Source: Sphingomonas sp. IW22 (lineage in GTDB: Bacteria > Pseudomonadota > Alphaproteobacteria > Sphingomonadales > Sphingomonadaceae). Taken from it: 64,000 nt of DNA. The notes beneath the pieces are model-generated. The model saw only the letters and a program-made list of their open reading frames with translations. It was not told the DNA's origin and ran no database searches. Numbering within the stretch: position 1 is the first letter of the stretch; each line of letters begins with the position of its first letter. Below are positions 17,795 to 26,953 of this stretch, piece by piece. The position numbers and the translations under genes were made by a program. Location of the stretch: NCBI RefSeq assembly GCF_041321155.1, contig NZ_JBGGWB010000001.1, positions 186,001 to 250,000 on the forward strand, given 5' to 3'.

Positions 17795-20346
17795 AGCCTG
17801 TCGCCAATCAACCGCTCATGCGCTTCGCGCAGCGCGTCGGCGGTATATGGACGCGTGACGACGGCGATGCGGCCATCCCCCTCGAACCGCGCGACCGGCT
17901 CTGCCCCCTGCTCCTGCGCGATCAGCAGCGGCAGGTCGTTGGACAGCCCACGAAGCTCCGCGACGAGCTCAGGGCCCAGCCGCGCGTCGATCAGGGCAAA
18001 GCGGTAATCGCCCCGTGCCGCGCGCATCTTGCCCAGTGCCTCCGACGGGTTGGCCGCTGATTCCACCGTCAGCCCCGCGGCCTCAAGCGCTTCGACGGCC
18101 TGCGCCCGCACTGCGCCGTCATGCTCGCAGACCAACACCCGCGCGCTCTGGCCGCGATCGATCACGTCGCGCACGGCCCGCGCCAGCGTTTCGAAACTGA
18201 ACGGCTTGGCCACCATCTCCACGCCGGGGTCCAGACGGCCGCCATGCATGATGGCGTTGCGGGTATAGCCCGATGTGTAGAGCACCCGCAGCGACGGTTG
18301 TTCCAAACGCGCGGCGTCAGCCAATTCGCGCCCCGACATGCCGGGCATCACGACATCGGTGAACAGCAAATCGACCGGATCTTCCTGACGCAGCAACAGG
18401 CGCAGAGCCGATGGGCCGTCATGCGCCTCAAGCACACGATAGCCCAGTTCGCGCAGACATTCGACCGTATAGGCGCGGACATCGTCGTCATCCTCACACA
18501 CCAGGATGGTTTCACGACGACGGCTGACCTCCAGCCCGTGGACGAGCGTGACCTCCGGCTCCAGATCGACGGCAGCGGCCAGACGGGGCAGGTAGATGCG
18601 GATCGTCGTGCCGTGGCCCTGTTCGGAATAGATTTTCACATGGCCGCCCGACTGCTTGACGAAGCCATAGACCATGGAAAGGCCAAGCCCGGTGCCCTTG
18701 CCGACTTCCTTGGTCGTGAAAAACGGCTCGAACGCGCGGGCCACCTGCTCACGCGACATGCCGCTGCCCGTGTCGGTAACCGCGATCATCACATAGGCGC
18801 CGGGTGCAACCTCGGCATGTTGCGCGCTATACCACTCGTCCAGGACAGCGTTGGCGGTTTCGATCGTCAGCTTGCCGCCATCTGGCATCGCATCGCGCGC
18901 ATTGACCGCCAGGTTCAGGATCGCGCTTTCCAGCTGATGCGGGTCCGCCTCCACCCGCCACAAGCCCGGCGCGGTGACGGTTTCGGTTTCGATCGTCTCG
19001 CCCAATGCCCGCGCGAGCAGGTCCGCCATCGACGCAATCAGACGATCGACGTCGATCGGCTTTGGCGCCAGTGGCTGCCGCCGGGAAAAGGCCAGCAACC
19101 GCTGCGTCAGCGTCGCGGCGCGCTCCGCACCCTTCATCGCGCCGTCCAGCGCCCGCTGAGCGCGGATGTCCCCCACCCCTGCTGCTTCCAACGCGCGCCG
19201 GGCGATGCCGACATTGCCGGTGACGATCGTCAGCAGGTTGTTGAAATCATGCGCGATGCCGCCGGTCAGCTGGCCCACCGCCTCCATTTTCTGCGCCTGC
19301 CGCAACGCGTCTTCGGCAAGCATCAGTTGCCGGGTGCGCTCCTCCACCCGCTCCTCCAGCGACGCGGTCAGCGCGCGCAATTCGTCGCGCGCGGATTTCA
19401 GGTCGTGAATGTCGGTACAGGTGCCGAACCAGCGCGTGATCCGACCCGCTTCGTCCCGCACGCATTTGGCCCGGCCCAGCACCCAGCGATATTCCCCGGT
19501 CCAGTGACGCAGGCGATACTCGATCTCATAGGGCTCGCCGGTCTTCAGACTGTGGCGCCACAATTCCCAGGCGCGCGGCTGGTCGTCAGGATGGAAGATC
19601 GCATTCCATCCTTCGCCGTCGGTCGACCCTTCACGTACGCCGGTGAACTCATACCAGCGGGCATTGTAGTAATCGTGATAACCGTCAGGCAGCGTCGTCC
19701 AGATCATCTGGTCGATCGAATTATTGATCGCATCCAGTTGCACCCGACTTTCCGCAAGGGCCGCTTCAGCCTCGGTACGGACCGCGATTTCATGCTGCTG
19801 CGCTTCGAACAGGCGCGCATTGTCGATTGCCACCGCCGCCTGCGCCGCCAGACCGACGACCAGCCGCTCTGCGCGATCGTCGAACCGTCCGGGTTCGGGA
19901 TGACCGAGCAGCAACCCGCCCAGCACATCGCCCTCGCGCCCCACGACCGGAACGGCCAGATAGCTGCGGACCGGCAAATGGCGCGGCGGCATCCCATGAT
20001 GGGGTTCAAACCCGCCATATCGCGGGTCAACGGTAATGTCGTCGGAACGAACGATCTCGTTGGCAAAGGTGGGTGCAAATACCGGCGTTGCGCGCGGGTG
20101 GCCCAGCCGTTCAAACTCGTCCCGCCGCGCGCCCGATAACGTGAACAGACCCAGCCGTTCGCCGCTTTCGACGTACAGGTTATGGAAATAGGCAGCGTAG
20201 GCTGTCTGGGTCAGCGCGCGCGCGGCATCGCATACCTGCTGAATGACGCCTTCGCTGTCGTGATCGGCAAACAGGGAGGTCGTCCGCTCGGCGAACGCCT
20301 CCAGCAGGTCCGGTTCAAACTGGGGCAAAGGCATTTGATCAATCAC
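17791..20346 (-). CDS. Hybrid histidine kinase: GAF-PAS-HisKA-HATPase-REC-REC
   Basis: An 851-residue soluble sensor kinase. GAF domain about 15-180; PAS about 205-320 (DYYNARWYEFTG, FHPDD); HisKA with phospho-acceptor His366 in GGIAHDFNNLL; HATPase with NARDAMPDGGKL, DTGSGM and GKGTGLGLSMVYG; a first receiver (about 615-735; CEDDDDV, phospho-Asp in LFTDVVMPG, Lys in VAKPFS); a degenerate second receiver (about 740-850) that keeps an Asp (ALIDARLG) but has Arg instead of the usual Lys (VTRPYT). No transmembrane helix is seen, so signals are sensed in the cytoplasm. GTG at 20346 is used; an in-frame ATG at 20334 is an alternative. No partner regulator is adjacent. Confidence 0.88.
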   Translation of the reverse strand: MIDQMPLPQFEPDLLEAFAERTTSLFADHDSEGVIQQVCDAARALTQTAYAAYFHNLYVESGERLGLFTLSGARRDEFERLGHPRATPVFAPTFANEIVRSDDITVDPRYGGFEPHHGMPPRHLPVRSYLAVPVVGREGDVLGGLLLGHPEPGRFDDRAERLVVGLAAQAAVAIDNARLFEAQQHEIAVRTEAEAALAESRVQLDAINNSIDQMIWTTLPDGYHDYYNARWYEFTGVREGSTDGEGWNAIFHPDDQPRAWELWRHSLKTGEPYEIEYRLRHWTGEYRWVLGRAKCVRDEAGRITRWFGTCTDIHDLKSARDELRALTASLEERVEERTRQLMLAEDALRQAQKMEAVGQLTGGIAHDFNNLLTIVTGNVGIARRALEAAGVGDIRAQRALDGAMKGAERAATLTQRLLAFSRRQPLAPKPIDVDRLIASMADLLARALGETIETETVTAPGLWRVEADPHQLESAILNLAVNARDAMPDGGKLTIETANAVLDEWYSAQHAEVAPGAYVMIAVTDTGSGMSREQVARAFEPFFTTKEVGKGTGLGLSMVYGFVKQSGGHVKIYSEQGHGTTIRIYLPRLAAAVDLEPEVTLVHGLEVSRRRETILVCEDDDDVRAYTVECLRELGYRVLEAHDGPSALRLLLRQEDPVDLLFTDVVMPGMSGRELADAARLEQPSLRVLYTSGYTRNAIMHGGRLDPGVEMVAKPFSFETLARAVRDVIDRGQSARVLVCEHDGAVRAQAVEALEAAGLTVESAANPSEALGKMRAARGDYRFALIDARLGPELVAELRGLSNDLPLLIAQEQGAEPVARFEGDGRIAVVTRPYTADALREAHERLIGDRL

Positions 20347-20452
20347 ATCCGACGCGTATCTTGATTTGGATCAGGGAAGCAATGCAATTCCAACATTTTG
20401 GGTTGCTTGGTCGGCGTTCAACGCGAGTGAAGAACGCCACATAACGCGATTC

Positions 20453-21850
20453 TCAAACGATCGTGTCACGAACGCTCCGGAGGTCCTCGACGAACCGCCG
20501 ATATTCTTCACCCGCACGCACGCTATCCGGAATACGAAGGAGGAAGCTGGGATGAACCGTGATGAACCCGCTCGTTCCATCCGCCAAAGTCAAAACCCGC
20601 CCCCGTTCGCGTGAGATGGTGACAGTCTGGCCCGTCAGCGATCGCGCCGCAGTTGCCCCCAATGCGACCGTCAAACGCGGCGTCAGCAGCATTCGTTCCT
20701 GCTCGATCCACCAGCGGCAGGCATCGATTTCCCCAGCATCAGGTTTGGCATGAATGCGCCGCTTGCCGCGCGGCTCGAATTTGAAGTGCTTGACCGCGTT
20801 GGTCACGTAAACGGACGCACGGTCGATACCCGCCTCTCCCAACGCGCGGTCGAACATCTGCCCGGCCGGGCCGACAAAGGGGCGACCGGCCAGATCCTCC
20901 TGATCGCCGGGCTGTTCACCAACAAACATGATCGCGGCGTCGAGCGGACCTTCACCGAAAACGGTCTGCGTTGCAGGGCGATAAAGGGGGCATCGCGTGC
21001 ACCCGGCGGCTTCGTCACGCAGCGCAGCCCAAGCCCCTTCAATATTGCCACCGGTCGTCGAACGTGCCGTTTCGATCATTGCTGTCTCCCGCGCGCGCGC
21101 GCCCGCCACCAGTTCGCCGACCAACGCGGTTTCGGGCATGTTTTTCCAATATTTGCGCGGCATTTCACGCAACATCGCGCCCACCTTCAAACGGGCGGGA
21201 TTAAAGATGGACGCGTAATAGGTTTTCCAGACCGCTTCGATCGGGTCGCCGTCAGGCGCATCGGCCGCGACCGCGCCCGGTCCTTCGCTCAATGTTTCGG
21301 TGTCCCAGTGCAACGAGACTTCGGGCGTCAGGATCGACCAGCGCATCGTGTTGAAACGGTTGACGAAGAACGCCGCATTGGCGCGCACGATGTGATGTTC
21401 GGGTTCGAACCAGGCGACAAAGCGTTCGCCCGCATCGTCAGTCACTTCGCGAAAACGCAGAAAGGCGCGCATCTTGTGTATGTCGCGACGGACCGACTTT
21501 GCCATTTCCTCCAGCTTGCGCCGCAGCGGGTCGGCCCGGTCGTCAATCAGTCGCGGCTGATCGCGCAACCGTAACAGCAGCGAATAGAGCATCGCAAAGC
21601 GTTCGCGATCCGAATGCAGGACGACATCGCGCGCCAGATCGACAAAGGTGCGCGGCACGCGAAAGGCGGCCAAGGCCGGTTCGGGCGGCGGCGCGACTTC
21701 AGGCTCTGCGGCGAACAGGTCGTTGGCGTGGCCTGCAACCTGCCAGATCACCCGGTCGGCGGGCACACCCTCGACGGCCAGCGCGCGCGCGGCGTCGCGC
21801 CAGCCGTCAAAGTCATCGGGCGCGTCCAGCCGCGCGACGCGAATGCCCAC
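20453..21850 (-). CDS. DUF4130 - UdgX-type uracil-DNA glycosylase fusion
   Basis: A 465-residue fusion. The N-terminal half (about 1-255) is the 'probable DNA metabolism protein' DUF4130 domain. The C-terminal half is a family-4/UdgX uracil-DNA glycosylase: CTRCPLY (Cys284, Cys287), GEQPGDQED (311-319), the UdgX insert KRRIHAKP with His367 (the residue that makes a covalent bond to abasic DNA in mycobacterial UdgX), and HPSFLLR. The position that reads VKC in ordinary family-4 enzymes reads VKH. The start is GTG at 21850, 11 bp after the hemerythrin gene. The radical SAM gene further upstream is its usual genomic partner; the joint pathway is uncharacterised. Confidence 0.9.
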   Translation of the reverse strand: MGIRVARLDAPDDFDGWRDAARALAVEGVPADRVIWQVAGHANDLFAAEPEVAPPPEPALAAFRVPRTFVDLARDVVLHSDRERFAMLYSLLLRLRDQPRLIDDRADPLRRKLEEMAKSVRRDIHKMRAFLRFREVTDDAGERFVAWFEPEHHIVRANAAFFVNRFNTMRWSILTPEVSLHWDTETLSEGPGAVAADAPDGDPIEAVWKTYYASIFNPARLKVGAMLREMPRKYWKNMPETALVGELVAGARARETAMIETARSTTGGNIEGAWAALRDEAAGCTRCPLYRPATQTVFGEGPLDAAIMFVGEQPGDQEDLAGRPFVGPAGQMFDRALGEAGIDRASVYVTNAVKHFKFEPRGKRRIHAKPDAGEIDACRWWIEQERMLLTPRLTVALGATAARSLTGQTVTISRERGRVLTLADGTSGFITVHPSFLLRIPDSVRAGEEYRRFVEDLRSVRDTIV

Positions 21851-21861
21851 GCCTATTTCGA

Positions 21862-22338
21862 TCAGTCGCGGTCGTCGCCCGGCTCGCTGTCCTCAGCCAG
21901 CTCAAGCTCACGCGGCTTGCGCTTCTCGAACACCTTGGCCAGGCGAGCAATCTCATCGTCAGGCAATTCATCGGCGGCTTCGGGGAACATGTCCTCCTCT
22001 TCCTCGTCGATGTGATGTTCATAACGGTGGCGCATCTCGTCGAACTTCGACTTCCACTCGTCCGACTCGATGTCGAGGTCGGCCATCTCTTCGAAAAAGT
22101 CGTCGATCTCCTTGTGCTCGGCCACCGAATGGCGGGCCTCGTCACGCAGATTGGGCTTGGAGAGCATGGTCGCGTAAAGCGATTCTTCTTCGGCCGCGGC
22201 GTGGGCGGTGACTTCGACGCGAAATTCCTCGAACAACTCCTCACGCGCGTCTGGATCGGCGGCATCAATCTGCTTCAGCAGCTTGCGATGCAGGTCATGA
22301 TCCTTTTTCAGATCGGCAAAGATGCGGGCGTCAGCCAT
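21862..22338 (-). CDS. Hemerythrin HHE-domain protein
   Basis: A 158-residue, strongly acidic four-helix-bundle protein with the HHE iron-ligand pattern: KKDHDLHRKL, HAAAEEESLY, VAEHKEIDDF and RYEHHIDEEEEDMFP. It probably binds a di-iron centre and senses or scavenges oxygen, NO or peroxide. It lies between the radical SAM gene (69 bp upstream) and the UdgX gene (11 bp downstream), all on one strand. A role in protecting the iron-sulfur enzymes of this set is possible but inferred. The acidic C-terminal tail is typical of cytoplasmic HHE proteins. Confidence 0.9.
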   Translation of the reverse strand: MADARIFADLKKDHDLHRKLLKQIDAADPDAREELFEEFRVEVTAHAAAEEESLYATMLSKPNLRDEARHSVAEHKEIDDFFEEMADLDIESDEWKSKFDEMRHRYEHHIDEEEEDMFPEAADELPDDEIARLAKVFEKRKPRELELAEDSEPGDDRD

Positions 22339-22407
22339 GTCGGGTTCTCCAGAAATCTCGACCGCTCAACACCCCGCTTCTGGCGTCGTTTCATCTGCGA
22401 ATTGTTC

Positions 22408-23655
22408 TCATGCCGCGAATAACTCCAACTGCTCACGGCGCGGCGCCACCAGCGGCTTCAGGTCAGCACGGTCGGCCAGCGCGACCGGCCGCCAGCCATC
22501 GGCAACGATAAAGGGGCGCACCTTCGCAATCGAAACGGTCAACCGCCCCACATCCTCCAGCGCCAGCCGACGCCAGCGCCGAGCGGACAGGATCGCATTC
22601 ACCGCCTTGACCCCCAGCCCCGGCACCCGCAGCAAATCCTCTCGCGGGGCGCGATTGACGTCGACGGGAAACCGTTCCCGAAACTTCAGCGCCCAGGCCA
22701 GCTTGGGGTCGATGTCCAGCGGCAACATTCCGGTCGCGGGATCGGCAGCGGCGGCGACTTCGGCCGGCGCATAGTTGTAAAAGCGCATCAGCCAATCCGA
22801 CTGATACAGTCGATGCTCGCGCATTAGCGGTGGGCGCTGAAGCGGGAGCACCGCGCTTGCTTCCGGAATGGGACTGAACGCCGAATAATAGACGCGGCGC
22901 AGGCTGAACCGGTCGTACAGCGTGGCGGCCCGGCCGACGATATCGCGATCGGTGGCAGCGTCGGCGCCAACGATCATCTGTGTCGACTGTCCCGCTGGAG
23001 CAAAACGCGGGGCAGAGCGATAGCGTTTGCGAGCATCGGCGGTATCGATGATGGCCGACTTCATCTCGCCCATCGCACCCTCGATCCGGGTGGCGGATTT
23101 TTCTGGCGCCAGTCGCTTGAGGCCGGGCACCGTCGGCAGTTCGACATTGATCGACACGCGGTCGGCATGCAGCCCCGCCAGCCGCACCAGTTCGGGATCG
23201 GCGTCGGGGATCGTCTTCAGGTGAATATAGCCGCGAAACTGATGATCTTCGCGCAGAGACCGCGCGACCTCGACAATCTGTTCCATCGTGTAATCAGGCG
23301 ACCGGATGATGCCCGATGAGAGGAACAGCCCCTCAATATAGTTGCGCTTGTAAAAGCTGAGCGTCAGCGCCACGACTTCCTGCGCCGTGAAACGCGCACG
23401 TCGCACGTTCGAGCTTTTGCGGTTGATGCAGTAGTGACAGTCGAAAATGCAGCTATTCGTCAGCAATATCTTCAACAGGCTGATGCAGCGCCCATCGGGC
23501 GCATAGGCGTGGCAAATGCCCATTCCTTCGGTCGAACCAATCCCCTTGCCGCCGGCAGAATTGCGTTTGGTGGTTCCCGACGATGCGCAGGAAGCGTCAT
23601 ATTTGGCGGCATCGGCCAGGATCGCCAGCTTTTCACGAACGTCGAGTTGCGCCAT
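22408..23655 (-). CDS. Radical SAM protein with C-terminal helix-hairpin-helix (DNA repair/modification type)
   Basis: A 415-residue radical SAM enzyme. Its [4Fe-4S] motif is NSCIFDCHYCINR (Cys69, Cys73, Cys76). The N-terminal ICHAYAPDGRCISLLKILL segment is characteristic of the 'putative DNA modification/repair' radical SAM family that co-occurs with UdgX/DUF4130. A helix-hairpin-helix (LLRVPGLGVKAVNAILSARR, about 345-365) indicates DNA binding. The ATG at 23655 overlaps the upstream membrane-protein gene by 23 bp; the longer reading frame upstream is that gene's shadow. The reaction is unknown; a damaged or modified base is the likely substrate. Confidence 0.9.
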   Translation of the reverse strand: MAQLDVREKLAILADAAKYDASCASSGTTKRNSAGGKGIGSTEGMGICHAYAPDGRCISLLKILLTNSCIFDCHYCINRKSSNVRRARFTAQEVVALTLSFYKRNYIEGLFLSSGIIRSPDYTMEQIVEVARSLREDHQFRGYIHLKTIPDADPELVRLAGLHADRVSINVELPTVPGLKRLAPEKSATRIEGAMGEMKSAIIDTADARKRYRSAPRFAPAGQSTQMIVGADAATDRDIVGRAATLYDRFSLRRVYYSAFSPIPEASAVLPLQRPPLMREHRLYQSDWLMRFYNYAPAEVAAAADPATGMLPLDIDPKLAWALKFRERFPVDVNRAPREDLLRVPGLGVKAVNAILSARRWRRLALEDVGRLTVSIAKVRPFIVADGWRPVALADRADLKPLVAPRREQLELFAA

Positions 23656-25081
23656 CCGTTCGATATATGTTCGCAGAATGCGGCTGTCGAGCGATTGCCA
23701 ACATAAAGGCCAAAAACAGCACGGCGGCGACACCGGCCCAGATGCCCAGCCCCATCCACGGGCTGACGCCGAACCATTGGCTGGGAACAGTCCTTATGTC
23801 GCCTGGCAGGAAGCGCCCGCGCCACACCCCGTCGATCAGCCCGTGGGGCACGTTCCACGCCGCCATGATCTCTGCCGACGCGATGGTCAGGTTGATGCCG
23901 ATGCTCACCGCCAGCAGGCCCGACAGCAACCAACGGTCCAGCCGTCCCGCCCGCGCCCACAGCATTGGCAGTACCAGCGCCAGAAAGGTAACCGCCGGCA
24001 TCGCATGACGCGGCCCGGTCGAGTTGCCGCCGTCCCAGTATACATAGGCCGCGTTGTAAAGCACCGCTGTCACCGCCCCGACACTGGCCAGTATCGCGAG
24101 TTCGCGGGGGCCGAACCGCCACGCGCGCAGAATGCCGATGGGCGCGACCAACAGGATCGGCGCCACCCACAGCAGCCCGCGATGCGTACCGAACAGGATT
24201 TCGCTGACCAGCGACAGCCGGGGATAGGTCAGCCCGAACAACCCCTGCTCCATGCCCTCCCACCCAACGACGCTTTGATAGCCAAGATGAAAGGGATCGC
24301 CGAACGCGGCGACATTATAGGCGAGCAGCGGCATCAGCCCTGCCGCGCCCGCGACCACCGCTTTGCCCGTGGCGCGGACCGCCCCTGCACCGCCGAGCAT
24401 CCGCATCCGCCACAGCGCGAACAGCCCGACCGGAATGGCGAACAGCAGCGCTGTGTGCTCGATCAACAACGCTAGTCCCAGCGCAAATCCGGCAATGGCG
24501 GCATCATATCGGCTGCGGTCGCGATCGGTGCCCTTGGTCACGAAACGAACGGCGATGATCAGCAGCGAAGCCACGGCCGCATGACCGAACAGCGTGGTTG
24601 CCCATCCCCATAACGGGGTACCGAGCGCGAAGCTGAGCGCCGCAAACGCCCCCGCCCCGATCGATCCGGTCGCCCGGCGGCCTGTATCCATGAGCGCCAC
24701 TGCCGCCAGCGCCAACAGGGTCGCGTTGATCGCGGCTGCCGCTGCCCATTGGCGAGCGATCAGATAGCGATCGAACGGCCCGCTACCGATCGACAGGCTC
24801 TTACCCGCGACACGGTCCCCCGTCACGCGATCGACCGCAGCGACGACCGGCGCGGCCAGCAGCGTCATGCCGGGCGCCTTGTCGAGGTAGAAATGCTGGC
24901 CAAAGCGCGCCTTGTCGATCGTCAGATGCTGGAACTGATCGATGGTGGCATCGCCTTCCTCGACGATCGAAATCGCGGCGAACAGCCGTACCGCATTGTT
25001 CGGGTTGCCATGCCATGACCCGAACCACGCCGCAGAAATCCACACCAGAGCGAACAGCAGCACGGACGACGAACGGCTCAT
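23633..25081 (-). CDS. Polytopic membrane protein, GT-C glycosyltransferase-like
   Basis: A 482-residue integral membrane protein with about ten hydrophobic helices. The first periplasmic loop carries AISIVEEGDATIDQFQHL and HFYLDKAPGMTLLAAPVVA, reminiscent of ArnT/PMT-type GT-C glycosyltransferases that use lipid-linked sugar donors. No signature is decisive, so the enzymatic role is tentative. The final 23 bp overlap the radical SAM start, probably by coding economy rather than shared function. It starts at ATG 25081, 77 bp from the divergent unknown gene at 25159. Confidence 0.65.
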   Translation of the reverse strand: MSRSSSVLLFALVWISAAWFGSWHGNPNNAVRLFAAISIVEEGDATIDQFQHLTIDKARFGQHFYLDKAPGMTLLAAPVVAAVDRVTGDRVAGKSLSIGSGPFDRYLIARQWAAAAAINATLLALAAVALMDTGRRATGSIGAGAFAALSFALGTPLWGWATTLFGHAAVASLLIIAVRFVTKGTDRDRSRYDAAIAGFALGLALLIEHTALLFAIPVGLFALWRMRMLGGAGAVRATGKAVVAGAAGLMPLLAYNVAAFGDPFHLGYQSVVGWEGMEQGLFGLTYPRLSLVSEILFGTHRGLLWVAPILLVAPIGILRAWRFGPRELAILASVGAVTAVLYNAAYVYWDGGNSTGPRHAMPAVTFLALVLPMLWARAGRLDRWLLSGLLAVSIGINLTIASAEIMAAWNVPHGLIDGVWRGRFLPGDIRTVPSQWFGVSPWMGLGIWAGVAAVLFLAFMLAIARQPHSANIYRTDGATRRS

Positions 25082-25158
25082 CGCTGTGGGTTAGCGAAAA
25101 GTGGCTCGTACGCCAACCAGCCATGGTGCGCCGCAACATAAGGGTTTAGGGCGAGCAT

Positions 25159-25458
25159 ATGAAAAGCACGTCCATTCCACCCTACGCCGCCTGGGCGCTG
25201 CTCGGCACGGAAACCTGGCTTTTGGGAATGGAGGCTGCGGCCGTCATTGCCACGCGCATACACGGCTTTGCTTGGTCAAAACCCGGCGCAGACCGCGAAG
25301 CGACGCGGATGGTGGAGGAAAAGCTGCAATCTCTGGCCGAACTGCAATGGGCGTGGATGACAGGGGCAATGGGCACCACCCCCCTGTCAATCTCGCAAAA
25401 GACGATCAGCCATTACCGCAAGAAGGTGGGCGCCAATCACCGCCGCCTCTCGCGCTAA
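25159..25458 (+). CDS. Unrecognised 99-residue protein
   Basis: A small basic protein (start ATG 25159). The first half is hydrophobic and aromatic (AAWALLGTETWLLGMEAAAVIATR), the middle is amphipathic (MVEEKLQSLAELQWAWMTGAM) and the tail is Lys/Arg-rich (SHYRKKVGANHRRLSR). The helical, phasin-like composition is only suggestive. It ends 5 bp before a convergent gene. No function assigned. Confidence 0.6.
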   Translation: MKSTSIPPYAAWALLGTETWLLGMEAAAVIATRIHGFAWSKPGADREATRMVEEKLQSLAELQWAWMTGAMGTTPLSISQKTISHYRKKVGANHRRLSR

Positions 25459-25463
25459 CCGCT

Positions 25464-25868
25464 TTAGTCATCGAGGACGTTCTGCGCCTCACGACGCGCG
25501 CGGCGATCGACCTTGTTGATCGTCGCGGCCTGACCGAAGCAGCCGGTGGCGCCGCCGATGCCGACCGCTGAACAGCTGCCGATACCCGAATCACCTGCGC
25601 GCAACGTCTCTTCCTGACGCACCGCCCATGACCGGTTTTCGGGCGTGATTTCCAGCTCGCGCAGCTCCTGCGGAATACGGAAACGCTCCGCCTCGCTCTT
25701 GCGGACGCACACCACGATTTCCTCCCCGTCCGCATTGGTCGGGCAGCGGTCGTTACCGTAGATATAGAGCACACCGTTCTGGGCGGCATTCTGGGCCAAT
25801 GCCGGCATCGGCGCCAGCGTAGCGCCAGCCAGTCCCGCGGCAGCAATCATGACCAATTTCAACGACAT
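25464..25868 (-). CDS. Secreted protein of unknown function
   Basis: A 134-residue protein with a Sec signal peptide (about 1-25, ...MPALAQ). The mature part has four cysteines (DRCPTN, VVCVRK, GSCSAV, TGCFGQ) likely to form two disulfides in the periplasm. The acidic middle (RELEITPENRSWAVRQEE) and basic tail (KVDRRARREAQNVLDD) lack a recognisable fold. It lies after coq7 on the same strand. I do not recognise the family. Confidence 0.65.
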   Translation of the reverse strand: MSLKLVMIAAAGLAGATLAPMPALAQNAAQNGVLYIYGNDRCPTNADGEEIVVCVRKSEAERFRIPQELRELEITPENRSWAVRQEETLRAGDSGIGSCSAVGIGGATGCFGQAATINKVDRRARREAQNVLDD

Positions 25869-25926
25869 GAAACTTCTCCTACCGCAGGAAACGCGTCAAG
25901 CGACCGCGAGTGCCAAATCCAGCCTA

Positions 25927-26475
25927 TCAAATGCGTTTGGAAAGCGCGATGGCGGCGCGACACCCCGCCCGGATCGCCGCACTCAACACCGGATAAGCGG
26001 GCGCCTGTTCGGCACCAGCGGCCAATGCGGCTTCCTTATGCTCAAGCTCCTCAGCCTGAAACTCCCGCACATGGGCGGAAAGCTCGAGGTCCGCGTCACC
26101 CAGATCGGCCAGCTGATCCTCATAATGTTTATCGATTTCGGTCTCGACCGCTGCCGTGCAGGCCATGGCCGCTTCGGGACCGATTGCGGCTGTCACTGCG
26201 CCAAGCGCGAAACCGGCCACGTTCCAGAATGGCTGCAACAACGTCGGCCGCACACCGCGTTGGACGATCAACCGGTCGAAATAGGCGCGATGCCGCTCTT
26301 CCTGCTGCGCCATGCCCGCGATTTCAGGGGCATGCGGTCCCCGGTCACCCAATATGGCGAGCTGTCCGGCATAGATGCGCGTGGCACCATATTCACCAGC
26401 CTGATCGACGCGGATCATCGATTCGATCTTCTCGCGCCGGTCGCCCGGTCGCCAACGCTGCGCGATAGTTGTCAT
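25927..26475 (-). CDS. coq7: Demethoxyubiquinone hydroxylase (Coq7 type)
   Basis: A 182-residue di-iron monooxygenase that hydroxylates 5-demethoxyubiquinone, the penultimate step of ubiquinone synthesis. The iron-ligand helices are visible: IRVDQAGEYGA, QEERHRAYF, AAVETEIDKHYEDQL and QAEELEHKEAA. Hydrophobic segments around 80-110 fit membrane-surface binding. The ATG at 26475 overlaps the dsbB stop codon by 4 bp (ATGA), so translation is coupled. The longer frame upstream is antiphase to dsbB and rejected. Confidence 0.93.
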   Translation of the reverse strand: MTTIAQRWRPGDRREKIESMIRVDQAGEYGATRIYAGQLAILGDRGPHAPEIAGMAQQEERHRAYFDRLIVQRGVRPTLLQPFWNVAGFALGAVTAAIGPEAAMACTAAVETEIDKHYEDQLADLGDADLELSAHVREFQAEELEHKEAALAAGAEQAPAYPVLSAAIRAGCRAAIALSKRI

Positions 26476-26948
26476 GCCCTGTGCCTTTTCCATGCGAGCG
26501 CCAAGATGGCGATCGCACCGCCCAGCGAAAAGATGGCATTGAATCCGGCTAGCGAAATACCGCCAAGCGTCCATTGCGCCACGTCGCAGCGGATGATCGG
26601 TCGCGATAATATGTCCGCCAGCAAGTCGCCGCCGCGCGCCGGAGGAGCGGTGCAGGCGGTAATGCCATCCCACCAGTGATATTCGACCCCGGCATGAAAT
26701 ACGCCGATCGCGCCGCTGACCGCGATGGCCAGTGCTGCCAACGTCACCAGCATCCGCTGCAACCCGCGGTTCGACACGACGAAGGCTAGCAGCGCGGGCA
26801 CCAGCGCCGCATAATGGGGCCAACGCTGCCAATGACACATTTCGCACGGATACAGCCCGCCCACATATTGCGAGCCCAGCGCACCAGCCAGCAGCGCTGC
26901 AGGCAGGACCAGCGCCAGCCCGCGCGCAGTCGACAACGAACGGTCCAT
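26472..26948 (-). CDS. dsbB: Disulfide bond formation protein DsbB
   Basis: A 158-residue inner-membrane protein with four helices that reoxidises DsbA and passes electrons to ubiquinone. The first periplasmic CXXC is Cys35-Cys38 in LYPCEMCHWQRW; the second pair is Cys99 (ITACTAP) and Cys121 (IIRCDVAQW). It starts 5 bp downstream of the ctpA-like stop codon and overlaps coq7 by 4 bp. Pairing with the ubiquinone gene coq7 is functionally sensible because DsbB depends on quinone. Confidence 0.93.
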   Translation of the reverse strand: MDRSLSTARGLALVLPAALLAGALGSQYVGGLYPCEMCHWQRWPHYAALVPALLAFVVSNRGLQRMLVTLAALAIAVSGAIGVFHAGVEYHWWDGITACTAPPARGGDLLADILSRPIIRCDVAQWTLGGISLAGFNAIFSLGGAIAILALAWKRHRA

Positions 26949-26953
26949 CGCGC

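Noticed and set aside
18121..20139. 672-codon plus-strand open frame
   Set aside because: It is antisense to the histidine kinase, which shows complete GAF, PAS, HisKA and receiver motifs. Long antisense frames are expected at this GC content, and the translation is rich in Arg, His and Gln with no domain.
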